In this document: in pieces, positions 25,849 through 34,101 of the stretch
Position numbering within the stretch: position 1 is the first letter of the stretch
How the letters are laid out: each line of letters starts with the position of its first letter
DNA from: Ruegeria sp. AD91A
GTDB lineage: Bacteria; Pseudomonadota; Alphaproteobacteria; Rhodobacterales; Rhodobacteraceae
Length of the DNA: 64,000 bases
Direction: 5' to 3'
Assembly (NCBI RefSeq): GCF_003443535.1
Contig: NZ_CP031947.1
Location: 248,001 to 312,000 of the forward strand
Translations under genes and position numbers: made by a program
Notes under the pieces: model-generated
The model's database searches: none
What the model saw: only the letters and a program-made list of their open reading frames with translations
Told to the model about the DNA's origin: nothing

Positions 25849-26337
25849 GTGATTAAAAGCGGCTTCTTAAGAATAAATATGAGAGCAACGCGCTCCAACG
25901 ACGGTTATAGTTTACTGAATGATGACGGCAGTTCAGGTGGCAACGACAAACCAGAAGACAGCACAGATTCATCATTATCTGCTTTACAGAAGCTAGCGCC
26001 GAGCGAAAGCACAAGCGCTTTCTTAGTTTTGTTGAACCTTTTTTCCTCCGCTGGCGAGGGTGAAAAAACCATAGCCATTCTCGTTGCATCTGGTGCGGGG
26101 TTGATTGTGAGTGTGTTTTTCTCTTATTGGGGCATCGTCGAGGCCGGAAAAAAATTTCAGCTTTTGAACTTCCTGCTACGTGTCTTCGCCTACGTTCTTT
26201 TTGCCATGCTCACGATGCAACCATTGGGTGTCGAGCTGTTCAAATTACAGTCGGTTGTTTTGCCTGCTCTAGCTGTAGTTTTTGTGGCTATTGCTCCAAA
26301 GTTAATTTCCAATGCTGAGGATTCGGGAAATCAATAG
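25849..26337 (+). CDS. Multi-pass membrane protein of the island protease unit
   Basis: About 162 residues. The N-terminal 60 are polar and Ser/Asp/Gly-rich, followed by hydrophobic segments: SAFLVLLNLFSSAG (weak), KTIAILVASGAGLIVSVFFSY, LLNFLLRVFAYVLFAMLTMQ and SVVLPALAVVFVAIAPKLIS, giving three or four membrane passes. GTG at 25849 is chosen because a GAGG site lies just upstream; an ATG at 25879 has none. It follows the small protein after 38 bases on the same strand. A membrane partner beside a cytosolic protease suggests either the protease target or an effector released by cleavage. No family recognised. Confidence 0.6.
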   Translation: MIKSGFLRINMRATRSNDGYSLLNDDGSSGGNDKPEDSTDSSLSALQKLAPSESTSAFLVLLNLFSSAGEGEKTIAILVASGAGLIVSVFFSYWGIVEAGKKFQLLNFLLRVFAYVLFAMLTMQPLGVELFKLQSVVLPALAVVFVAIAPKLISNAEDSGNQ

Positions 26338-26946
26338 ATTTCTCTTGGTGTCGAAGTAGCCGCTTGTTTGGCTCGAAAACGGCATCAAACGCAAAGAAAC
26401 CGCCCGGTTCAAGGGGTGGCTCTTGTGGGATATCGATCGATGGGGCCATGCGCTGGCTCATGGGGCGTCAGGTACCATCGCCCATCTTCGCGGCACTACC
26501 GTGCTGTTCACGGAATCCCTCAAATATTCCGGGCCGCATATGCAACAGGGTATAGTCAGGTGATATGGCTGACGCCCAGACACTGCCCTGGTGCAATTCA
26601 TCGCCTGCAAATGAGAACTGAAACCCCTTCATCCATGCGCCATCGGGGAATGTGTCGCGCATCAGGCGCTCCAACTCGCGAACATGGTGGAGCATCTGGG
26701 CCTCGGGTCAATCTGAAATTATTTCCGATTTCACTCTGGTGGCGTTGGCTGCGATCCGCTCAACTTCGGGCACCGGTAGGCCATTGAGCCAGTCCGCCCA
26801 TTGATCCATCGTCAGCGGCAATTGGATAGGGCGCTGCATTTTTGAGTTTTGGATTCTATGCGGCCATTCGACCAACTCGATTTGAAGTCCGCATTGCGGA
26901 TAAAGTAGACGTTGCTTTTAACCCAGACTGTCCTTCTGGTAGCCGA
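26338..26946. other. Island segment with small overlapping reading frames on the minus strand
   Basis: No confident gene. On the minus strand three short frames have normal protein composition: 26839-26708 (43 residues, MQRPIQLPLTMDQWADWLNG...), 26695-26468 (75 residues, MLHHVRELERLMRDTFPDGA...) and one from about 26446 leftwards (MSQRMAPSIDIPQEPPLEPG...). On the plus strand 26352-26564 is also open (LENGIKRKETARFKGWLLWD...). The strands cannot both be coding; this may be decayed mobile-element sequence. I assign no function. Confidence 0.3.
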
Positions 26947-28593
26947 TTACTCGGCTGCCAAAGCCTTGTGCCGGCAATAACATGACGCCCTGATTGGCAC
27001 TTCGGCTCGGGCAGCGGCCTTGTCCAGTTGTAGTTTTATTTGGGGCGCTTCAACCGTTTCACCGCGCCGATTCAGGCATTCGTACAAGCCGTGCAAGCTC
27101 CAGACATTGCCTGGGTGCTGGCAGGCCCGGCTAAGCGTTGCATCCAGTCCAAGGTCGGCGCGATAAACGCTTTCCGCTTCCACCATATGGCCTTGCTCCA
27201 ATAATAGAGCGCCGAGCGCATGCCGAGTGGGCTGCATCCAACCCCAGGGTTCGTCGTAGGGTAGCGTATCATCAATCTCGACCGATCTACGCAGGTGCTC
27301 GAAAGCGCTCTCGTGCTCTCCCTTGTGATACGCTAGCTCACCTAGCATCATTTGCTCGGCAACCTTCAAGATGTCGCGGCACGCGTTGTTGAACAGCATT
27401 CTGGTTTCAGGCACCTGATCCAAAGCTTCATAGAATTTTACCTTTTCACTCTCGGCGTCAGTGATCTTTTGCTGGTTCGCCAAGGCAACGGTTCGCGCGT
27501 ACCGCATCATGGCGGTAGTGACGCAGAAAAGCTCTTCATCAACTGGCAGATCCTGATCGAGTATCTCTTGCCAGCGTCCGAACCGGATCAGAACATGTTG
27601 CTTCATAGGGATGAAACCTTCGAACCAGTCGGCCATAGGGCGAAGGGTCTCCCCGGGTAATGTCGCAATCAATTCTTCCGCCGCTTCTATCGCTGCACTC
27701 GGTTGGCCAAGGAACATCGCTCCGTAGATCTTGAAGTGGTAATTGTGGCAGCGATAAACGGAGTAGAAGTTGTTGGGGCCCTCGCGCTCCAGAAACTTCC
27801 TGTCAGCAACGATGGCCGCTTGATTGCGAAGCACCACGTTCATGTAGTCACCGCACAAAACGTCGACGTGGGTAGGCATATGCAGTAGGTGCCCGGCGTC
27901 CGGAATCAGTGTGCTGAGCGCATCGCCATGGCGCAGCGCGCGTTCGGGGTGCGGGGACATTTCCATCAGATGAATATACATGTGCAGAAGCCCGGCATGT
28001 TCCCATGCGCCAGGAAGAGAGGAGAACGCTGTGTCGAGCACGCCAATTGCCTCAAGCGTATCTGCGCCTTCGGCTGGCTTCCCGGTCGCTAAATCCCAAA
28101 GCTGCCAAGGCGTCCGGTTCATGATAGCCTCGGCAAGGACGGCGCACACGTCCAGATCATTGCTGAATTCGGCATGGACTTTGCGCATTGCAGCAGCGAA
28201 GGCGTCATTCCACGGGCTAAATTCTTCGACATCTGACGAAGTTGGATAGCGGAACGGAATTGCCTCGATCAGGGCACGTTCAACCGGTGTCAATCGATCT
28301 AAAAGCGCGGTAGCGGCATCGATTGATGCACTTGCCAATGCGATGCAGTCGGGCTTCTCGTCGTCCTCAAAGGTTTCCCAAGGCTTGTTGTAGTTCGGTC
28401 CGATGCAATACGCGATGCCCCAATGCGCCATCGCACAATCGGGGTCGGCGGCAAGAGCTTTTTGAAAGCAAACTATCGCCTCTTCGTGATTGTAGGCATA
28501 TGTCCACGCCAAGCCCCGATCGAACCACCTCTGAGCGTTATCTGAAGATGTTGAAATCTTACGCGTATAGTCGCCGAGGTCGTAGTACTCCAT
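26947..28593 (-). CDS. Tetratricopeptide-repeat protein (island cargo)
   Basis: A 548-residue protein with TPR helices from the N-terminus: NAQRWFDRGLAWTYAYNHEE followed by AIVCFQKALAADPDCAMAHW is a canonical TPR pair, and later helices (EHESAFEHLRRSVEIDDTLP, HALGALLLEQGHMVEAESVY) repeat the pattern near the C-terminus. The central part (HMPTHVDVLCGDYMNVVLRN, YRCHNYHFKIYGAMFLGQPS) is characteristic of a conserved family of about 550 residues often seen beside metabolic genes, whose biochemical role is not known to me. The ATG at 28593 has GTGGGGGAA 8 bases upstream; the frame's earlier start at 28629 has none. Neighbour on the far side is a divergent cyclase-hydrolase gene. Confidence 0.85.
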   Translation of the reverse strand: MEYYDLGDYTRKISTSSDNAQRWFDRGLAWTYAYNHEEAIVCFQKALAADPDCAMAHWGIAYCIGPNYNKPWETFEDDEKPDCIALASASIDAATALLDRLTPVERALIEAIPFRYPTSSDVEEFSPWNDAFAAAMRKVHAEFSNDLDVCAVLAEAIMNRTPWQLWDLATGKPAEGADTLEAIGVLDTAFSSLPGAWEHAGLLHMYIHLMEMSPHPERALRHGDALSTLIPDAGHLLHMPTHVDVLCGDYMNVVLRNQAAIVADRKFLEREGPNNFYSVYRCHNYHFKIYGAMFLGQPSAAIEAAEELIATLPGETLRPMADWFEGFIPMKQHVLIRFGRWQEILDQDLPVDEELFCVTTAMMRYARTVALANQQKITDAESEKVKFYEALDQVPETRMLFNNACRDILKVAEQMMLGELAYHKGEHESAFEHLRRSVEIDDTLPYDEPWGWMQPTRHALGALLLEQGHMVEAESVYRADLGLDATLSRACQHPGNVWSLHGLYECLNRRGETVEAPQIKLQLDKAAARAEVPIRASCYCRHKALAAE

Positions 28594-29044
28594 CGGGATT
28601 TCCCCCACTAAATTCGCTAAGTTTATCACGGAACGCCTTGAGTCGATAGCGACGCCGCAATTTGGCGAGTATCGGACTACCTGCCTATGCTTTTGGCTGC
28701 TTTGGGCTCACTGCTTTGAATTGAGCGGTTCTGTCGGATGACGCATATCAACGCTATGCGGTCCTTGGCAGTCTCCCCTTCGAGTTTTCAGCCCTCAAGG
28801 TCCGGCTCTTCCGTCTTCGTAGGCTCATTGAGATCGGTGCAAGGAAAGAGTCGCCGACAATACTGCCTTTCGCGAAACAGACGTAACAGCGGCCACTTTA
28901 AGCGATTGTTTCTCCGATTTTCTGGCTTTTGGAGACCTTGGCGAACGGTAATCTCGAAACAAAAAACACGCCTTCTGACAATTTATCGATTCTAACATTT
29001 TATGGGCATGGTAGAGTTTTCGAGCAATCTTTCCGGAAGTAACC
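28594..29044. other. Divergent intergenic region
   Basis: About 450 bases between the TPR gene and the cyclase-hydrolase gene, which are transcribed away from each other. It should hold both promoters. I see no gene or conserved repeat. Confidence 0.35.
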
Positions 29045-30439
29045 ATGAACCAACGCCGCCTTGCCGCAATCCTGTCTCTCGATGTCGTCGGCTTCAGTCG
29101 GATGATGCAAGGTGGCTCAAGGGCGCTGCTCAAAACACTGAACACGCTGTACCGCGATTTGGTGACACCAATCATCGGACAGCACCATGGCCGGGTGGTC
29201 AAACTTCTTGGCGATGGGGCACTAATTGAATTTCCGTCCGCGGGCCACGCTCTCGAAGGGGCAATCGCGATCCAAACCCAACTTAGAGAGCCGGACCATC
29301 CATATTTGGTTCCAGAACGCATTCAGCTTAGAGCAGGCTTGCATGTGGGCGATGTCGCTGTGGACGGTGAAGATATCTTCGGAGACGGCGTAAATATTGC
29401 GGCGCGCCTCCAAGCGGCAGCTGAACCCGGTGGCATTCTGGTCTCAAAAGTACTCTGTGATCTTGCCGGGTCGGATTATGCCAACCGATTGCACAGAGAG
29501 GGGCTGCGGACGTTAAAAGGTATTGCACAGCCGATTGAGGTGTTGTCGATCAACTTCACTGATGAAGGTGTGTCAAAGTCACGAGTCGACTTCGCCAAAA
29601 CACAAGAAATCCGCTACTGTCAAACCGATGACGGCATTAGTCTGGCTTGGAGCGCAGTGGGCGACGGATCCCCGGTTGTGAAAGCACCAAGTTGGATTGG
29701 ACATTTAGAACTGGACTGGCGCAATCCTGCGGTGGCTCCAATTTGCACTTCGGTTGCGCAACATCACCGGCTAATTCGATTTGACGCACGGCTCAACGGT
29801 CTCTCCGACTGGGATGCAGAAACTTGCACGTTCGATCGGTTCGTCGATGACTTGGAAACCATATTCGACGCGGCTGGTCTAAAGCGCGCGCCAATCCTTG
29901 CGATTTCACAAGGGTCTGCTGTCGCAGCCACCTTTGCAGCCCGTCGACCAGACCGGGTTTCGGCAATTGTTATGATCGGTGGTTTCCCAGTAGGACGAGC
30001 AAAACGGAAATCTCCGAAGGATGTTGAGCGAGCTCTGGCTATGAAACAGATGATGACTGCAGGGTGGGACGATGAGTATCCGTCTCTGCGCGATTTAATG
30101 GCGCAAATCATTGTGCCTAGCGCTAGCCAAGAGGCCCGGCGGCAATATGCAAAAGACATGAGCCAAATGATCTCGCCCGAAAACATGGGGCGGTATCGCG
30201 ATGTGATCGACCAAATTGATATCAGGCAAACACTGTCAAAGGTTGAGGTGCCGTGCCTTGTTTGTCATGCGACGGGGGATAGGATGCAACCTGTCGATCA
30301 GGGACGACTGTTCGCCAAGGGATTGCCCAACGCGAAGTTCATCGCCTACGAAAGCTCTAACCATGCCATGCCGGACAACGACCCAGAATGGCCGCGTTTC
30401 GAGAGAGACGCTTTGGCTTTCTTAGCAGAAAACAAATGA
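29045..30439 (+). CDS. Adenylate cyclase (class III) fused to alpha/beta hydrolase
   Basis: A 464-residue two-domain protein. Residues about 5-175 form a class III cyclase: metal-binding Asp13 (SLDVVGFSRMM) and Asp57 (VVKLLGDGALIEF, including the adenine-selecting Lys), and GDGVNIAARLQ with the transition-state Asn and Arg. Residues about 195-464 are an alpha/beta hydrolase: nucleophile Ser in AISQGSAVAATFAARRP, acid region CHATGDRMQPVDQG and catalytic His in SSNHAMPDNDPEW. The AxSxG elbow replaces GxSxG. It would make cAMP, perhaps gated by a small-molecule ester or hormone-like ligand bound by the hydrolase. The reverse domain order is known from Mycobacterium Rv1900c. It lies on the tRNA island. 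Confidence 0.9.
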   Translation: MNQRRLAAILSLDVVGFSRMMQGGSRALLKTLNTLYRDLVTPIIGQHHGRVVKLLGDGALIEFPSAGHALEGAIAIQTQLREPDHPYLVPERIQLRAGLHVGDVAVDGEDIFGDGVNIAARLQAAAEPGGILVSKVLCDLAGSDYANRLHREGLRTLKGIAQPIEVLSINFTDEGVSKSRVDFAKTQEIRYCQTDDGISLAWSAVGDGSPVVKAPSWIGHLELDWRNPAVAPICTSVAQHHRLIRFDARLNGLSDWDAETCTFDRFVDDLETIFDAAGLKRAPILAISQGSAVAATFAARRPDRVSAIVMIGGFPVGRAKRKSPKDVERALAMKQMMTAGWDDEYPSLRDLMAQIIVPSASQEARRQYAKDMSQMISPENMGRYRDVIDQIDIRQTLSKVEVPCLVCHATGDRMQPVDQGRLFAKGLPNAKFIAYESSNHAMPDNDPEWPRFERDALAFLAENK

Positions 30440-30676
30440 AAGGTTTTGTCAGATCAACTACGCTTGAGCGTGGTATGGCATTTGGGAATGACCCGACCAA
30501 ACTCCGTCAAGTGCTTCAAAAGCAGTCCCGAGTTCATTCGTCCAACCGTGATACTGATCGGCATCCTAGCCAAACGGCTTGCCGGACAGGTTGATTAGCG
30601 GTCATTTGTGAGACTTGCAGCATCCGGCACTATGGGCTCAGAGCGGACATGCGAACTGCTTTGCGAGATTGCTCGG

Positions 30677-31351
30677 CTACCCAACTGCGTCGGACTTCTC
30701 GCCCTCACTGGATAGCACGATTTGCATTTTGTTGGCGTCGAACGGCTGTAGTAGTTCAAACGCTTCGTCAGCGCTGCCGTTCATCCATTGCTCATAGTCT
30801 TCCGGCTCCAGGATCACGGGCATTCTCTGCGGATGTATCGGTTTCACGATTTCATTGGCTGAGGTCGTGATGACGGTATAAGTCTCTGTCTCTTCCGGTC
30901 CTTCCTTGCCCTCGTATCGGGAAGTTTGCCACATGCCCGCAAAAGCGAAGGGAGGGCGGTCCTCGTCCCCGTTGAGCGCGAACCAGTAGTATGTTGCTGG
31001 ATTGCGGCCCTTGGCCTCACAGAACGAACTGGCAGGCACCAGGCAACGTCTTTCCTCGAAACTCCATTTCCAAAGGCCGCTTGAACGCACCTTGTCGTCT
31101 CTGGCGTTGTTCCAAGCCCCTGGCTGGATGATTGCGCCGGTCTTCTTAGACTTCTTTGTCGTGCGAAAACCCCAACTCAATTGAACCAGTTCCCGCGCCC
31201 CGTCCTCGGTCTTTCTAACGACCGGGGCCATGTGCTTGGGATAAATAGCGGGCAAGGGTTCGGCATTCCCAAGCCTGTCACGCTCTACAGCTACATCGAA
31301 TAGTTGGCGCATCGCTTCGGCGGGAATCGTGTTCGAGTACAAATTGCACAT
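30677..31351 (-). CDS. SOS-response-associated peptidase (SRAP/HMCES/YedK type)
   Basis: A 224-residue protein that forms a covalent crosslink to abasic sites in single-stranded DNA to protect them. After removal of Met1, Cys2 (MCNLYSNT) is the nucleophile. RRCLVPASSFCEAKG carries the catalytic Glu (usual form FYEW, here FCEA), and HPQRMPVIL provides the His. YYWFALNGDEDRPPFAFAGM and TYTVITTSANEIVKPIHPQR are typical of the family. The start is ATG at 31351; a longer frame to 31453 has no Cys after Met. SRAP genes are frequent riders on prophages and islands. It is convergent with nothing and lies just beyond the broken integrase gene. Confidence 0.92.
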   Translation of the reverse strand: MCNLYSNTIPAEAMRQLFDVAVERDRLGNAEPLPAIYPKHMAPVVRKTEDGARELVQLSWGFRTTKKSKKTGAIIQPGAWNNARDDKVRSSGLWKWSFEERRCLVPASSFCEAKGRNPATYYWFALNGDEDRPPFAFAGMWQTSRYEGKEGPEETETYTVITTSANEIVKPIHPQRMPVILEPEDYEQWMNGSADEAFELLQPFDANKMQIVLSSEGEKSDAVG

Positions 31352-31449
31352 AGCGAAGACGGTAAGGGGCAAAATCAGTTTGGACAAGTGGTCAATGTTC
31401 GCTACCTGTTCTCCATGCAGAACTGGCCCAATCGAATCCCCTTTGACCT

Positions 31450-32100
31450 TCACAATGAACTTGAATCCCGTCGTGTAGCCGATTGGGAAGCCGCATTGTG
31501 GCGCTGCTTTCCCAATAGCGCTTTAGCTTTCATGGTCGCTTGCATATCCACGTCCAATCCAAGAGCCGCAGCGTGTTTAAGGCATATCCCCAGGCGGTCC
31601 ATGGCTTTACTGGCGGTCTCGGCCTTAACATGCCAAATCGGTGCCAACGTGTCTCGAATATCAATCTGATCGATGTCAGCAACGGGCACTTTTCCAAGCT
31701 TTGGTAAAACGTGCAGTTCTAATGGCGAAAACCAACGCCCAGCCTTGCCATCACCTTTTAACTCAGCTTTGCGGGACTCGAATGCGTCAAGAGCGATATC
31801 CTTCAGAAGGTGCATGTTGCGCTCAAGCTGCCTTCGTTCTTTCTCTCGTTCTTTGATGGGGTCTAAATCCTTGCGCGCGACCGCCCGCCACTTTTCGGCG
31901 TCCTCTCGGGCTTCTTTCAGTGAAACATCAGGGTAGGCACCAAGACCCATTTCTCGGCGGCGACCGTGAACTGTAACAAGCAGCACCCACTTGCCGTGCT
32001 TTACATCGCGCTTGTGCAGCCACAACCCGCCGCCGTCGCCATATTTTCCGGCATCGGCAGTCTTGACTTTAGCTCCACTAAGTTTGTTCGTTTGCCGCAT
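31450..32100 (-). pseudogene. Phage-type tyrosine integrase, truncated (catalytic domain missing)
   Basis: A 216-residue remnant of a P4-type integrase of about 400 residues. The N-terminal arm-binding domain is present (LSGAKVKTADAGKYGDGGGL, MGLGAYPDVSLKEAREDAEK), as is the SAM-like core-binding region (LHVLPKLGKVPVADIDQIDI, LGICLKHAAALGLDVDMQAT). The frame ends shortly after KALLGKQRHN, just where the catalytic domain (Arg...HxxR...Tyr) should begin, so it cannot recombine by itself. The ATG at 32100 begins MRQTNKLSG. Its 5' end lies 173 bases from attR, the usual placement for an integrase. The break probably froze the island in place. Confidence 0.88.
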
Positions 32101-32272
32101 TGGTGGAAAGCGCTTTCTTTTGGTCCCACTTTCAGTCCCATTACTACATCTTGTATAGTACGGATCAATTTGGAACAACCCGGAACAACAATGACAGGGC
32201 AACCTTCTAAAAATAAGTGATTTTCCCAAAACGCCGGAACTGCACGGAATGCTCTGGAAGTATTGTTCAATG

Positions 32273-32288
32273 CCCTCCACCCGCACCA
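32273..32288 (+). repeat. attR of genomic island
   Basis: Exact copy of the last 16 bases of tRNA-Leu, CCCTCCACCCGCACCA, preceded by GTTCAA as in the tRNA with two changed bases between. It marks the right end of the 8.1-kb insertion that begins at 24157. Confidence 0.85.
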
Positions 32289-32760
32289 TCATAATTTACC
32301 ATAATCATACTTATGCGAATATCTCGTGTAGCGGGGCACATTTGTTAAGTGCCCTTAAAAATGAGACTCCTATTTTGAGACTCGATTTGCTGAGAAGTTC
32401 TGGAACACTGCCCCGTCAGATTGGAAGCGCGAGTCTGGCGATGTTGAGGATGTGTCGCTCGAACTGATCATAGGTATCGCGGCAACTAGAACATTTCTAC
32501 TTTGCACAACCAGTGACATTTCTACTTGGTTGCAACACCTCGCTTGTCCTCTGTCATCAACTACATCCTTCTTCTCCAAGTTGGAGCTTGAAGAAGATGT
32601 CTCGCAGGTGCGTACATATCTACAGATGGAAATCCAATCGACCGGCTTCCATCGTAAGCGGCCGCGAGGCCGGCGCAGTCACCAGTTCAAAAACACCGCA
32701 AAAATAAATGGCAATTTTCTTGAATACTTTTACCATGTGGTCAAATTAGGGGGCAGATGA
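32289..32760. other. Intergenic region right of the island, with a 12-bp direct repeat
   Basis: About 470 bases. ACATTTCTACTT occurs twice 25 bases apart (32491-32502 and 32516-32527), a pattern like the repeated ends of some insertion sequences, so this may be the scar of an IS end. No gene. The promoter of the next operon should lie near the right end, where AGGGGGCAGATGA precedes 32761. Confidence 0.35.
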
Positions 32761-34074
32761 ATGTTCGACATCATCATCAGACAGGCCAGCTTGCCGGATG
32801 GCCACGAACCGGTGGATATTGCAATCAAGGGCGACCGCATTGCGGAAATTGCCACTGACATCAAGGGTGAGGTGCGCGAAGAAATCGACGCAGCGGGCCA
32901 CTTGGTTTCGCCTCCTTTTGTCGACACGCACTTCCATATGGACGCCACCCTGAGCCTCGGGTTGCCACGTATGAACGTCTCGGGCACGCTTCTGGAGGGC
33001 ATCGCGCTTTGGGGTGAATTGAAGCCCCTGCTGACACCCGAGGCGGTGATCGAACGGGCCATGCGATATTGCGACCTGGCCGTGTCGCAGGGATTGCTGG
33101 CCATCCGTTCGCATGTGGATGTTTCATCAACCCCGTTGGTGGGTGTTGAAGCTCTGTTGGAAGTGCGCAAGCTGGTTGCCCCCTATATTGACCTGCAATT
33201 GGTGGCATTCCCGCAAGATGGCCTTTTCCGATCGAGAGACGCAGAGAGAAACCTGATCCGGGCGCTCGATATGGGCGTCGATGTCGTGGGCGGGATTCCG
33301 CATTTTGAACGCACGATGTCGGAAGGTGCCCGATCGGTCACAAGGCTGGCCGAGATCGCGGCGGACCGCGGCCTGATGCTGGACCTGCACTGTGATGAAA
33401 GCGATGATCCGATGTCTCGCCACGTAGAAACGCTGGCCTTTGAGACCACGCGCCTCGGGCTCGGCGGTCGTGTGACTGCAAGCCACGTCACCGCGATGCA
33501 TTCATACGACAATTACTATGCCTCGAAGCTCATTCCGCTGATCGCGGAAAGCGGCATGAATGTTGTACCGAACCCGCTTATCAATATCACGCTGCAAGGT
33601 CGCTCAGACACCTATCCGCGCCGCCGTGGCCTGACCCGCGTGCCAGAATTGCGTGCGGCGGGTGTGAACGTTTCCTTCGGGCAGGATTGCACCATGGATC
33701 CATGGTACTCGCTTGGATCCGCCGACATGCTGGAAGTGGCCCATATGGGCGTGCATGCGGTGCCGATGACATCCCGCGAAGCGATAGAGTGGGCTTTTTC
33801 ATCTGTTACCCAGAACGGTGCCAAGACCATGGGTCTGCCTGACCCCACAATTCGCGAAGGTGGCCCTGCCAACATGGTTGTACTGCAAGCACGTGACCCG
33901 ATTGAAGCTGTTCGCATGAAAGCCACACGCCTTGCCGTCATCAAAAACGGAAAGGTGCTGGCCCGCACGGAACCACGAATGGCCGCGCTTTCGTTGCCCG
34001 GCCGCCCCACGACCCTGGATCCCGCCGATTACGCGCCCAGGCCCAAAACTCAGGAAGCTCAAAAACAAGAATAA
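32761..34074 (+). CDS. Amidohydrolase, cytosine-deaminase-like
   Basis: A 437-residue metal-dependent hydrolase of the CodA branch, expected to act on a ring such as cytosine or a related cyclic amide/amidine in the cytoplasm. Metal ligands are visible in order: HFHMD (HxH, about residues 60-64), a His in LLDLHCDES (about 215-222), ASHVTAMHSY (His) and the Asp in SFGQDCTMDPWYSLG. The segment NPLINITLQGR matches cytosine deaminases. It opens a tight operon with a BMP-type binding protein, an amidase, a duplicated ATPase and two permeases, so the imported compound is probably its substrate. Whether the true substrate is cytosine or another nitrogen heterocycle is open. Confidence 0.88.
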   Translation: MFDIIIRQASLPDGHEPVDIAIKGDRIAEIATDIKGEVREEIDAAGHLVSPPFVDTHFHMDATLSLGLPRMNVSGTLLEGIALWGELKPLLTPEAVIERAMRYCDLAVSQGLLAIRSHVDVSSTPLVGVEALLEVRKLVAPYIDLQLVAFPQDGLFRSRDAERNLIRALDMGVDVVGGIPHFERTMSEGARSVTRLAEIAADRGLMLDLHCDESDDPMSRHVETLAFETTRLGLGGRVTASHVTAMHSYDNYYASKLIPLIAESGMNVVPNPLINITLQGRSDTYPRRRGLTRVPELRAAGVNVSFGQDCTMDPWYSLGSADMLEVAHMGVHAVPMTSREAIEWAFSSVTQNGAKTMGLPDPTIREGGPANMVVLQARDPIEAVRMKATRLAVIKNGKVLARTEPRMAALSLPGRPTTLDPADYAPRPKTQEAQKQE

Positions 34075-34101
34075 CTGCCACCAACAGAAGAGGATACTCC
34101 A

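Noticed and set aside
32334..32354. Hairpin GGGCAC...GTGCCC as a terminator
   Set aside because: Only six base pairs, no T-run on either strand, and no gene ends beside it.
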